Origin: Hypericum androsaemum
Lineage: Eukaryota; Streptophyta; Magnoliopsida; Malpighiales; Hypericaceae
Direction: 5' to 3'
Length of the DNA stretch: 64,000 nt
Assembly: GCA_963995505.1 (NCBI GenBank)
Contig: OZ023182.1
Location: 19,299,619 to 19,363,618 of the forward strand
Shown piece after piece: positions 23,271 through 34,300 of this stretch (the first letter of the stretch is position 1; the number at the start of each line of letters is the position of its first letter). The notes under the pieces were generated by a model, which did no database searches, was not told where the DNA came from, and saw only the letters and a program-made list of their open reading frames with translations. Made by a program: the position numbers and the translations under genes.

Positions 23271-25214
23271 GGGTAAATTATCCTCAGGTCCTTAATTTTT
23301 AGCGTAATTATGGATAAGGTTCCTGCTTTTTTGAAATAGTATTTTCCGTCCCTGCTCTTTAGAGAAATATTGCTCTGGGGTCCCTAACGCCGGGATCAGA
23401 GATTTGCTCCGGCAAAGAGCTACTTCAAAAGACAAAAATACCCCCGATCAAAACTAAGCCCTGGTTAAAAAAACACTGGTAACTCCCATTCTCTCTCCCC
23501 GATATTTCACCCAAACCTTTCTCTCTCCCGACCTTCCCCCTTCCGGCAGAGAGAAAAATTGAAAATTCATATTTCTGGGTTTCATTACTGCTTTCACCCT
23601 CGGCAATTATTGGGTTCCAATTTCGATCCCCGACGAACCTTGCTTTGGGCGGTAAGCTTTTTCTTCAACCTTGTTGAGCAATTTTCCCTAATTTCACTTG
23701 AACCCTAATTTTGACATGCCCTAATTTTGCCCCGGCATTTACGAGTTCCAATTTCGATCCCCGACTAATCCAGCTCTGGGCGATAAGCTTTTTCTTTAAC
23801 CTTGTTGAGCGATTTGCCCTAATTTTACTTGAGCCCTAATTTCAACATGCCCTATTCTTACTCGCGATGCCCTAATGCGTAGAGTCGCGTAATATGGTGG
23901 ACCGATTTTATTCGTTGGAGCTTGTCCTTGAAGGAAAGTCGTAATTCTACGACAATGTTAGCCTTTACAAATATTACTACTTGACTTTGATTTGCGATGT
24001 TTACCGGGCCTTCGAACTTGATTCCTTATTCTGCAAATATAGACTTGAATGTGGTAGGTTGATTGCTTGTGATCGTGATGTTATATGGATGTTTGATTAC
24101 TACAATGATAGTGAAGTGATTGTCATCTTTACTGAACCAGAGGAACTTGGAATTCATGTTTCCATTAACACTCCAAAGGGGAAGTTGTTGTTCAATCGAC
24201 CTGTTACTAGTCCTATTCGGAGGCTATGTATTCATGGTGAGGACAAGCATCTTCAATCTGCTACTGTGGTTGAACTCAGTTCATATGAAGATGATCAGTC
24301 TACTGGTGATTCGGGTTTTGAATGGGATTCTGAGCATGATCAATGTGAATGGGATTCTGAGCATGATGGCTTATGCAGGTGTGGTGATCAAGGTGGGGAA
24401 TGGGGTTTTTGTGATGATGTTGCAGATGGTGGACATGGTTTTTGTGAGAATGAAGAGGCTGCTGGTGGTGAAGATGAGTTTGGTGGTGAAGTTGAAGATG
24501 ATGTGCCTGAGGTCCATGGTCTTGAGAGTGACGATGAAAGTGTAACGAGTTTGAGTTTGCCATCATTGGAAGATAACCTTCCTGATCAGAATAAAGTGCA
24601 GAATGAGAACCAGGTAGAAAGTTCTGACTTTTCAAATGTTGATTAGCTTTTTCTTGAGAGTGACAATGTTGACTTGTTTGACAGTGATCCTGAAAGTGGA
24701 CAAGATGGTTGTCTTCTTCAAACTTAGGGCTCAAGTGAAATTAGGGCATCACGGGGCAAATTAAGGCATGTCGAAATTATGGTTCAAGTGAAATTAGGAA
24801 AAATTGATCAACAAGGTTGAAGAAAAAGCTTACCGCCCAGAGCTGGGTTCATCGGGGATCAAAATTAGAACCTAGAAATGTCGAGGGTGAACGCAGTAAA
24901 GGAACCCAGAAATGGGAATTTTCAAATTTTCTCTCTGTCGGAAGGGGGAAGGGCGGGAGAGAGAAAGGTTTGGGTGAAATATCGGGGAGAGAGAATGGAA
25001 GTTACCCGTGTTTTTTTAACCAGGGGCTTAGTTTTGACCGGGGGTATTTTTATCTTTTCAAGTGGCTCTTCGCTAGAGAAAATCTCCAATTTTGGTGTTA
25101 GGGATCCCAGACCAATATTTCTGTAAAGAGAAGGGACGAAAAATACTATTTTGAAAAAGTAAAAACTCTATCCGTAATTATGCTAAAAACCAGGGAACTG
25201 AGAATAATTTACCT
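23271..25214. mobile_element. Mutator-like element (MULE) with long inverted repeats
   Basis: The ends GGGTAAATTATCCTCAG and, inverted, AGGTAAATTATTCTCAG begin terminal inverted repeats of about 490-600 bp (left about 23271-23870, right about 24727-25214). A 9-bp duplication, ATTAGTCTA, flanks the element (23262-23270 and 25215-25223), the hallmark of Mutator-like elements. The left repeat contains an internal duplication of about 130 bp (23606-23735 and 23736-23867). The 1.9-kb body carries only the N-terminal part of a transposase-like ORF, so the element is non-autonomous. It inserted between FBX3 and TOD1-3. Confidence 0.9.
23894..24646 (+). pseudogene. MULE transposase N-terminal fragment (PB1-like)
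   Basis: The frame opens at ATG 23894 (MVDRFYSLELVLEGKS), meets a stop at 23942, and continues in the same frame to 24646. The first part (FYDNVSLY, ICDVYRAFELDS, RLIACDRDVIWMFDYY) resembles the PB1-like domain found at the start of plant MuDR-type transposases. It is followed by an acidic, low-complexity region rich in D, E and G. The SWIM zinc finger and DDE catalytic core are absent. It is broken by the early stop and by internal deletion of the element. Confidence 0.6.
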
Positions 25215-25361
25215 ATTAGTCTATTAAGTTGTGTCCAGATATTAAGTGTTGTAAAAAACTAATTCTAAATTGTTGGAAAAATAAGGGCATCTCCATGGGG
25301 CGAGGGAAACCGATGTCATGTAGTGAGACGGGCAAAAGAGGGGGAGTTGGTGAAGAAGAAC

Positions 25362-27434
25362 ATGGGAAGGACAAGAGTGACGACTCCTCCAATCTTCCAA
25401 TCGAAACTATTATGTGTTTCTCTGATTTACACGTCAGCCACCATGTTCCTAGCTCTCTACAACTCCCTGAAGCCCACCGAGTGCCTCTTCAGATCTTCCC
25501 CATTTGAGCCAATCCAATCCCCTCTTTTCTCCTACCCTTCCTCCTATGGCGAGCACAAGTACGCCATCGCCACCCACCGCTCCAATTGTTCCTCCCCCGT
25601 CTACTTCTCTGGTACGTAAACATACGCAAACTTGTCTGTTTCTTCTTTGGGTTTCAGTTTCACTGATGGGTTTTGGATTTACTTGTCTGTGTGTAGATTA
25701 TTGGTTGGTGGTGAAGGAGATCGAGGAATTGTGTAGGAACTCGTCAGCTGGGGAATTGAGGCACATGGAGCGAAAGGCTGTCTCTTTTGGTGGGAATTTT
25801 AGTACCCAGATGAGATTTTCCTACTTCAATCACTCTGAAGTTGGTGGGGAGGTTCCTTGTGGGTTCTTCAAGAGATTTCCCATCAGTGATTCTGGTAATT
25901 TTACCTTAATCTTTGATTCCTTTCGCCTATGATGTAGCTTGTTTGTTACGGACTTGAAATTTTGCGGCTTTTGTGTGCCATGATTAAGATAAGATTGCGA
26001 TGGAGAGGTGCGAAGGTGTTGTGGTGGTCTCGGCAATCTTCAATGACCATGACAAAATCCGCCAGCCGAGAAGCCTCGGATCCAAGACCTTGGACAATGT
26101 GTGTTTCTTCATGTTTGTGGATGATATCACCTTTCAAGGAATGGAGAACCACCAGCTCATCTCGAGCGATTCCCAACCCAAACATACTGTAGGAGTGTGG
26201 AGGATTGTTACGGTGTCTATCAAGTACTTGTACCAAAACCCAGCTATGAATGGAGTGATACCTAAGTATTTGGTTCATAGGCTCTTTCCGAATTCAAAGT
26301 TCAGCATATGGGTTGATGCGAAGTTGCAGCTAATGGTGGATCCGTTGTTGTTGATACATTCATTACTGGTGTCGGAGAATGTGGACATGGCGATTTCAAA
26401 GCATCCCTTTTTTGTGCATACCATGGAAGAGGCGCTGGCAACTGCTAGGTGGAAGAAGTGGTCTGATGTTGATGGCTTGAAGAACCAAATGGAGACTTAC
26501 TGTGAATACGGTCTGCAACCATGGTCAACCAAGAAGCTTCCGTACCCCTCAGGTAAGTATTGAGAGAGTAATTTTGATTCTTCAAGCACCAGACATGTTG
26601 ATTAGGTTCATTGATTGAAAGGCTATTGAAGATATTAGTGAGTGATCAGTTAGAACAATGAAGTCTGAATTAGTTTAAATTCTGCCCAGAAGCTGGTGAA
26701 TTATGATAGCTTAAGCAACGAACAGCTATTATAGCTCTACAGTTCAATGAAATTAAATATTGGTAACCTTTTTTTTTTTTTGAAATTTATTGGTAACCTT
26801 CAGATAGGTGTAAAGTTAGAAGGGTATTTAGGAGTGTATGTTATCAAGACAGTCAAATGTCTATAATCATATTTAGCAGAACTTCAGAGCTTAGCGTCAT
26901 TAAAGCCAATGGGTATAATACACTTTTGCACATTTGACGTAATTTTTTTATGAGTGATAAAAAGTTAAAAAGGATATTATTATTCACCAAAAAATAAAGT
27001 TGCAGGGTATTTTAAGTATATGCAAGAAATGGAGTGATAGGTGTTACCTTCATCTTATTTTATAATTGAACTAACTCTGCAATGTTGGGTTTGTTGTGAC
27101 AGATGTACCAGATACTGCCCTAATACTAAGGAAACATGGGCAGGGTAACAATCTTTTCTCTTGTCTTTTGTTCAATGAGCTGGAAGCATTCAACCCCAGA
27201 GACCAACTGGCATTTGCATATGTTAGGGATAACATGAGACCGCAGATCAAGCTCAACATGTTCGAGGTGGAAGTTTTCGAGCAAGTTGCACTGGAGTACA
27301 GGCACAACCTTAAAAAGAACAAAGGGCCTTCGGACGTCGGTGAAGGGTCCAGTCCGAAAAGGGCCAAAAGGGTTACCCATGATTCATTTGTTAATAGCAG
27401 CTGCTGTAAGTATCTTCAGGATATGTGGGAGTGA
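25362..27434 (+). CDS. TOD1: TOD1-like DUF616 protein, copy 3 (intact)
   Basis: Exons are 25362-25611, 25697-25894, 25989-26552 and 27113 minus 10 (27103)-27434, giving 448 codons including the stop. The start is GRTRVTTPPIFQSK, followed by a hydrophobic anchor (LLCVSLIYTSATMFLALY) and the conserved DUF616 body (VVVSAIFNDHDKIRQP, SIWVDAKLQLMVDPLLLIHS, DVPDTALILRKHG). All introns are GT-AG. Exon 4 lacks four codons (SRCQ) present near the C-terminus of copies 1 and 2. The expected location is Golgi/secretory membrane. An out-of-frame upstream ATG at 25295 opens a frame overlapping the true start. This copy looks the best candidate for the functional gene; activity is inferred from TOD1. Confidence 0.88.
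26758..26800. repeat. Micro-insertion 4 with 13-bp direct repeats
   Basis: TATTGGTAACCTT occurs at 26758-26770 and 26788-26800 around the 17-bp insert TTTTTTTTTTTGAAATT in intron 3 of TOD1-3. Flanking sequence differs from the paralogues here, so there is no empty site to confirm it. Confidence 0.65.
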
Positions 27435-28601
27435 ATCCCACAGCTAATACTGATACTGTCTCTTAATTAACTCTTCACCCCCAAGAAACAAAACCACTGG
27501 AGAGCCAATCACAAGTATAAAGAGAGCTCGAAGCTAACAAAGGGAGGCAGGAATCCGCCATATATGCTTTCGCTTCTTCACCCTCAAGGAGTATGTGTAC
27601 ACCTGTAAGACGACGGAAATACAAAGAGAATTATTAATCACAGGTTTACTTTAAGATTATTCTTTTAACATTCATTTGCTCTTTTCCAGAAATCCACTCT
27701 TCTTCATGTAATTCTTTTTTCTCTTTTTATTACGGGAAATTCAGACTAGAAATATTCTTTTTCTAAGCAGATCTAGGACACTGACGTGTATAATTTTTAT
27801 TTTCTTATTTGGAATTTTGAAATAAGAAATCAGATGTACAATTTTGTAATAGAGTATGCCCAATTTTATCTAATTTAATGTGCTTCACCAATATTTTGTT
27901 TGCTTCACGGTCTGTATGTTGCAACATAAATATAGCAGATGAAACCGAGGCGGTTGCTGCAGAAGTGTGAGCTGCCTAAAAAAAGACCGGAGAAGATGAT
28001 ACGACCAGCAAGGGCAATGAAAGTTGCACTAGTCTTATTCTAAGCTTTTAGTGCATTTGCTGTCGGAAAGGGCTTCCCCATTCCATCCTCTACCGGTCCA
28101 AGAATGAGTGGCAGAGTTAATCATCGGCTGGGACAAGTTATAGAACGAGATCATTGATGGATGTAGTAGCTGATATAGGGGAGAATCCATGGATGAAAAA
28201 AGAGAGGCCATTAACAGATCTCCCAGTTACAAAACAGGACAAGTGCGGTGGGGCCGTGGGGGTATCGACGGAAGCTGAAACCAAACTGATCTTTATATGT
28301 TTCCAGTGTCAGATAAAGGTTGCCTAAGCAGCAACAAAGACGAGATGCACTAGTATAGTAGCAGTCTTCAGAACAAGCAGTGACAATTTTAAGCATTCAG
28401 CATTGACAACAATACCCTAATCAGTGATAATCAAGTCACAAACCAATATGATTCTCTACTTGTAATCACCCTAGTTGACCTCGACCTCCGCTGCAGCTGA
28501 TGTACGTCGAAACCGGTTCACTATTGTCAGAATTCTCATCCGTTCATCAGGTGTCGAATAATCGGAGGTCTCAATATACATTGTCTGGAGATAAGGTGAT
28601 T

Positions 28602-30723
28602 TCAACAAGAGAAGTTTGACGAAATCCAATTCTGATTCGTGATCACCCTCCCAAGCGGATAGAGAGCGCGAGGAACGTCCATCTGCAAAGAAAGTAAATT
28701 AAAAAAACTTGAATATGATGCTTTAAGATACTATCTCCAGCATATAACCGTTATGGAGCAGAAAAAACCAATTAAGAGATCCGTGCATATTCAGTGCAAG
28801 AGGAACAAGATTTTTTTGGATACAATATAACTGACCTCGATGATTATTTTGTTCAGATTAGGTGAGCTACCAATCAACCCAAGTAAAGATGCGACTTCGT
28901 CCATGTTCCAGAGGCGAATGTATTGTGCTTCAAGAGATGTCAGTCGGTGTAACCACTTCAAACGTCTTCCATATTTACTAGACATATTACGAACCTCAAG
29001 AGTCTTGCATAAAGTACAAGAAGAATTCTCAGCCTAACGTTTGATACCAACTGAGATGTAAAGCAAAAGTAAGGACAATGCTGCTACTTTACCTGTAGGA
29101 AGTAGTAATCCACCTCCAAGGACTCCAAGGCCGGTAAAGCATTGCAAAATTCTTCCAGAGATGACTTCTCCACTCCTTCATAATCGAAATTTCTTCCATC
29201 ACCTTCATAAGCTCTGGAGTCAAGATATTTCAGGGACTTCAGTAGCGGCGCAGATATGAAATGAAAGCATGACCCAATGCCTTTAAAGTAGAAGCGCTTT
29301 AAGTTCGAAGCATTGATCTTGATGAAGGAAGGCTCTATGAAGTTGCAATACTCGATGATCAATTCTTCAAGTAGTGGACACTTGGAGATGAAATTTCCAA
29401 ATACACTATTTGTAAGTTCCAAATACTCCAGCTCAAGGCTATTGAGGTTTCTGAACCCTCCAAAGTTACAAGGAGGCTTGATGGTACAATTAGCTATTTT
29501 CAAACACCTTAGTTGAAGATATGAATAAAAATGTGAAGGCAGTATGTAGCCAGCTAAAATTTTACTATAATGTTTTCCTCTTTGAAGAATGCAAATGTCC
29601 AATTCCTGAACATCCTTCCTAGATAGTGACTGAAACACGCGATCAATCTCAGAGACTCTTTTCGGAGAAGTTATTGAAAGTTTGAAACCAAGAATAGGTC
29701 CCGAGTGAAGCATCAGAATGCCATAAATAGCCTTGACTGAATTTGGGTGACCAACTTTCTTCAACTTAGAGGTAAATGAACGATCAAATTCTAGTTTAGA
29801 TATACTGATCCATGCATGCTTCCATTTCCTTGATAAGATAGTAGTCCTAGCCGCATCTGCAATCGGCAACCTAATGAGGATGTTATCGATGATACCGTCA
29901 GGTAGTTGACTGATCCTATCTACTCCGGGGCAACAGAGAAATTTAGAACCCTGCAACGAAATTTACCAAGCCAAGGCTCATCAAACAAAAAAAAAGGGGG
30001 TCTGGAGGCACTCTATTGTCACCATATCATGTCCAGCGCATAAACGAAATAGCACAAACAAAATAGAATAACAGTCTAAAAATACAAAATAGAATAATCA
30101 AGCAGTACACTCCACAAAACAGAACTTATCCCACGCTCAAGAGTAGTGAATGTAAGAGTTTAGCTAATCCGGCATCAACTGCGAACTGTAGTTACCTAAA
30201 ACACAACACAGCCTCTGCTTGAATCGACGTGAATGGTGAGACACGGCGAGAGGAATCATAACCATTCTAGCATTTGGTAGCGGGCCGACACTACTGGCAC
30301 GAGCATGTGAATGGTGCCTTAAGACAGGAACAAGACGAACCCCTTATTCGGTCATGGAGCAGCAAGAAAGCAAGATTACAATCTACTGATCCCTAGACAA
30401 CAGAGCCAGCCAGCCTAGTGGTTATACTATCCATTCGGGCACGCAGATGAAATTGAAACAAATGTTGTTAAGACGCATCTAACAAGACAAATGTTGAGAT
30501 CCGGACAATCTTTTGGGGTCATAACCGTTCAACTCACAGCAAAATACGGTCTTAAAAGCATTAGTTCCTCTTTCAATCAACCAACAAAAACCTAAACACT
30601 TAATTAGAGTTATCTCAAGTTCAAATTCAAATTCTTGTAAACCAACAACGTCGTCGTCCGTAATGACAGTGAAGAAGCTGTATGAAAAGGTAACATAGAG
30701 AAACCGACCTTGGACTTGCCCAT
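28602..30723 (-). CDS. F-box/LRR (FBD-type) protein, copy 4, C-terminally truncated
   Basis: Exons are 30723-30709 (MGKSK), 29950-29093, 29033-28836 and 28682-28602. The F-box (DRISQLPDGIIDNILIRLP) and LRR-like region (NFGGFRNLNSLELEYLELTN, LLEELIIEYCNF, LHRLTSLEAQYIRLWNM) are intact, and all splice sites are canonical. Exon 4 has lost about 90 bp relative to copies 1 and 2. After MDVPRALYPLG the frame runs to a stop at 28602, and the remaining FBD-like codons (down to about 28480) lie out of frame. The product would be about 383 aa, still with an F-box and probably able to bind SKP1, but lacking the last segment. The best-preserved 5' part of the family is here. Confidence 0.7.
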
Positions 30724-30778
30724 CGAAGATTCTTCGCCACTTGCTCACCAACAGTCTACTTGGCTTGAGAGAGAGAGA

Positions 30779-30826
30779 GATTGGGTTACTTAAGTTTTTT
30801 TTTTTGGTGGTAGATTGGGTTACTTA
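30779..30826. repeat. Micro-insertion 5 with 14-bp direct repeats
   Basis: GATTGGGTTACTTA occurs at 30779-30792 and 30813-30826 around the 20-bp insert AGTTTTTTTTTTTGGTGGTA, just upstream of FBX4. The equivalent of FBX1 (about 13272) has a single copy and no insert. Confidence 0.8.
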
Positions 30827-31366
30827 GTTAGGGCTCGAGGATAAGACCCTGGGGAAAAATTAGAGCAAAGGGAACTTGATATTTCCTCCAAATCCAGTTT
30901 ACAATGACGAAAATGCCCTTAAACATATGGTGGACTCGAAATATAAGAACTTCCACGAAAAAATGCGAACCTTAATCGCCTACCTACCACGGTGCTGATC
31001 AAGGTTTAGTTGTCATGATCCGGTTTTTAAACCAAAAGCGGGTTACATACTCATCATGATCACATTATCAATAACTATGAATGTCTTTATTTGGATCTTA
31101 TACGCTTATTTCCAAATCCCACCAATTGAATCTATCTCAAACAGTTTCTGAAACACACACAACAAGGTCGCCCCTTTTTCGTCAAAGGGGTGTTTAATAC
31201 ATTAATCAATCCAATTAATGGAGGAAGCACAACCTGAAAACTTCAAAAGCTAATTCGAAAACCCCGGAACAAGTGTGGCAGGCCAAGGCTAGATTCTAAC
31301 ACATTAATGCCGGATGCTGCAACCAAAATGAGCTCTATATGTTCGCAGTGTCGAAGCAATAGCAAC

Positions 31367-34300
31367 TCAATTAGCTAGCGCAAGATCCATCGGCTGCAAC
31401 AGCAAAAGGAAAGTGTTATTAACTAAACATCGAAAGCGAAAGCCTAAAAGAGGTAAAATTGAGACATCAATAACAAGGGCTTGCTACATTTTAGATTCTG
31501 ATTAACATTTTCGTGCCTAAATTAGTAAGAAGAACTCGAACGGGGAATAGTGTGGTATAGATGCTTACCTTCTTTAACTCCTCCTCGTGCTTCGGAATGA
31601 AGGCAGTATCGACCTTGCCATTTTTGAAATCCTGCAAACGTAGTCGAACAAGGAATTGACAGAGCTAAGACAAGGTACTATTGCAAGGAAATCCACATGC
31701 AAGGCACAGATTCCCTACCTCAACTTCAAGAATGAGTTTGTGGTAATCTATTGTAGTGGGAACTCCTGCAGCAATTAAAACATAATAAGGGCTAGTTCAG
31801 AACAAGAAACCTTCCAGTAGAGCAGATGAAAGTTTATCCAAGATAAAATTCGACAGGGTTAAATTACCAACACGAATCATATTGTAAGAATAAAACACAC
31901 TAGGTTTCTTCCAGGTGCTTATATGGACCTCAGCAATAGAGGCAAGCTCAACTTTGGCTTGTGAAAGCGTACCTTTAATGATAGTATCACTTAGAGCTCT
32001 CTTCATGCGCTCAATTGCTCTTTCCCTGGTTGGCGCCCACACAATAAGCTACAAGTAAATGTGAAGGAAAATTAGTCAAAAACTTCTGAAAATGCTTTCA
32101 TCGGTTTAAAGAAATTATGAGCAAGGTCCAGCAAAATTGCATAGATCCATGTACAGACTGAATGATGTCAAGACTGAATCGAGGAAAAATCATGATTTTT
32201 CCAGTGTGATGGTACCAAGTATAGGTTTTGTTTGTTGCGGCCTTCATAGGCTTGAAGAGGGTCAGATGGTATCCGACTTCCCAATATTTTTTCACTTCCA
32301 ATCATGGTTATTTAAACAAGGAGCAGATATTGTTCTTGAAAAAGGAGCTAAACGGGTGCACCATAGAAGGAGCCAGAACTAATATTTATGTTTCTGGAAG
32401 AAATTCATGGACCAGTCATACCACGTTATTGGAAAAATAATTATTAACAGTTTGATGGTTCACAAGAAAGTACCATTTACTTTCATCATTCAGTCACCAG
32501 CTACTTTTGGCTAAAACCAAAGCCAACTTAATAACTCAAAATGAACCAGCCCATGGGTAATATTTACTTTGTCACAAATATTTTCAGAACATTCCCAGCT
32601 TCAGTGGAAGGACTGATTTCATAAATGAAATCTCAAGGCACACATAACATCTTAGTGCCAGTCAGATCATAATTAGGTTGGAAAAAAAAAATCAAAAGTA
32701 CCACATTGAATAAACAGCAAGCTGCGTGAGTGAGATAATAATATTGACATCAGCCAACCGTGCAAGTGCCTTGCATAATCAAACGAAACATAACAAGGGA
32801 AAGATGTGTAACAAACCTTTCCTATAAGAGAATCGTAGGTCGGAGGAACAACATAATCAGGGTAAACATGGCTATCCATTCTAACAAAAGGGCCCCCGGA
32901 TGGCAAGTATGTTGTTATCTTCCCTGCAAACAAAAAATCAAATTGTGAATACAATTTAACATTATTCATGTCCGTCACCGCCCTTCGGCTATTCTTAGAG
33001 AACAGAATATAAGAGACCAATGAGGTCAGAAAAGTAATGACTAGAATCAAACACCAGAAACACGCCAAGCATGAAGATGCAGGTAAAAAATGCCAAGAGA
33101 CCCCATACTCTAATAGTCTAATGCTTTCCTCAGGTAGGAGTAGTTGACTGAATTATCGGGTCGGAGTCAAAAAGTTAAATATGTCGTACATTTTGGTAAG
33201 TAGATGTGGCACATCATTAAACATGATATTCAGTAAGATAAAGCAGCAACATCAAAAAACTAAGTTGTACGCAGAGCACTAAATTTATTTCATTACAGAC
33301 ATACCTGGTCCTGGACGGAAGCCCTTGAATGCATCTTCTGCATTAATACGACACTCAATTGAATGTCCTCTGAGAACTATATCTTCCTGCATAAAATGCC
33401 CCACTCAGAATATGCAGATGCTTAAATGTTGCCCACTGCATAACACAAAATTCCCTAACCACGATACCTGCTTGTAGCGGAGTTTTTCACCCATTGCTAC
33501 TCGAATTTGTTCCTCAATCAAATCAACAGAATAAATCATTTCAGTCACAGGATGCTCGACCTGTAATTTTGAACAAAAAGAACTTTTTTAGGTGATACTC
33601 CTGAAAACCAAATGAAATTGTTGTTTCTACCCTTGATAAGCATCAACTGCAATTTTCTTTATAGAGATTTAACCTGAATGCGAGTATTCATTTCCATGAA
33701 GTAGAATTGTCCCCTTTCATCCAAAAGAAACTCTACAGTTCCAACACCAATGTACCCTATTGATGCAGCTGCTGCAACCGCTGCATCACCCATTGCTTTG
33801 CGCAGTTCAGGTGTCAGTGCAGGGGATGGTGCCTCTTCTAACAGCTTCTGGTTACGTCGCTGAATAAAGAAAAAGCACTTGATGTTACTTCAAGCACTAG
33901 ATTTTTATACCAGAGTTTGAGGTGACCTCAAAAGAAAACCAAAGATAAAACCAGTCTCCTTAAGCTTAAGCATGGATGCTGAAGGTACTTTCAGACCAAA
34001 CGCTAATTGTCCGGAATCATTGACACTGAAGCTACAATTAGAACTTAAGCATTATGTAGAAGAGGTAGTCTTGCTTGATTGTTGAAGAGAGTAATGGTGT
34101 CGGTCAATATTTGGCAGTCATAATAATATGAAGATTGAGAAGACCAAGTTATTTCAACTTTATATCATCCAAAAAAATTTACACAGTGATGCATACCTAA
34201 ATGATATTTCTGATCAACAACTGAACCAATTTGTCACTTAATTACGTCACCAAACAAAATAATAAACAGCTTATGGGCATATCAGATGCCCGGAACTTTG

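Larger units (their letters stand above)
3640..31030. repeat. Tandem [TOD1-like - F-box/LRR] array
   Basis: The repeating unit is a plus-strand TOD1-like gene followed by a convergent minus-strand F-box/LRR gene. Unit pieces in order: F-box flanks only (3640-4030), TOD1-1 (7547-9528) and FBX1 (11130-13208), TOD1-2 (14340-16578) and FBX2 (17731-20220), FBX3 (21482-22710, its TOD1 partner missing), TOD1-3 (25362-27434) and FBX4 (28602-30723). Introns and spacers are also alignable between units, for example the motif around CAGATGAAACCGAGGCGG downstream of each F-box gene, so whole segments were duplicated. Several units carry private insertions and deletions. Confidence 0.9.

Noticed and set aside
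24300..24734. 144-aa His/Gln-rich minus-strand frame
   Set aside because: Antisense shadow of the acidic GAT/GAG-rich MULE frame.
26990..27060. Extra exon in TOD1-3 intron 3
   Set aside because: The intron sequence differs from copies 1 and 2 but contains no open, splice-consistent frame; it looks like replacement or insertion.
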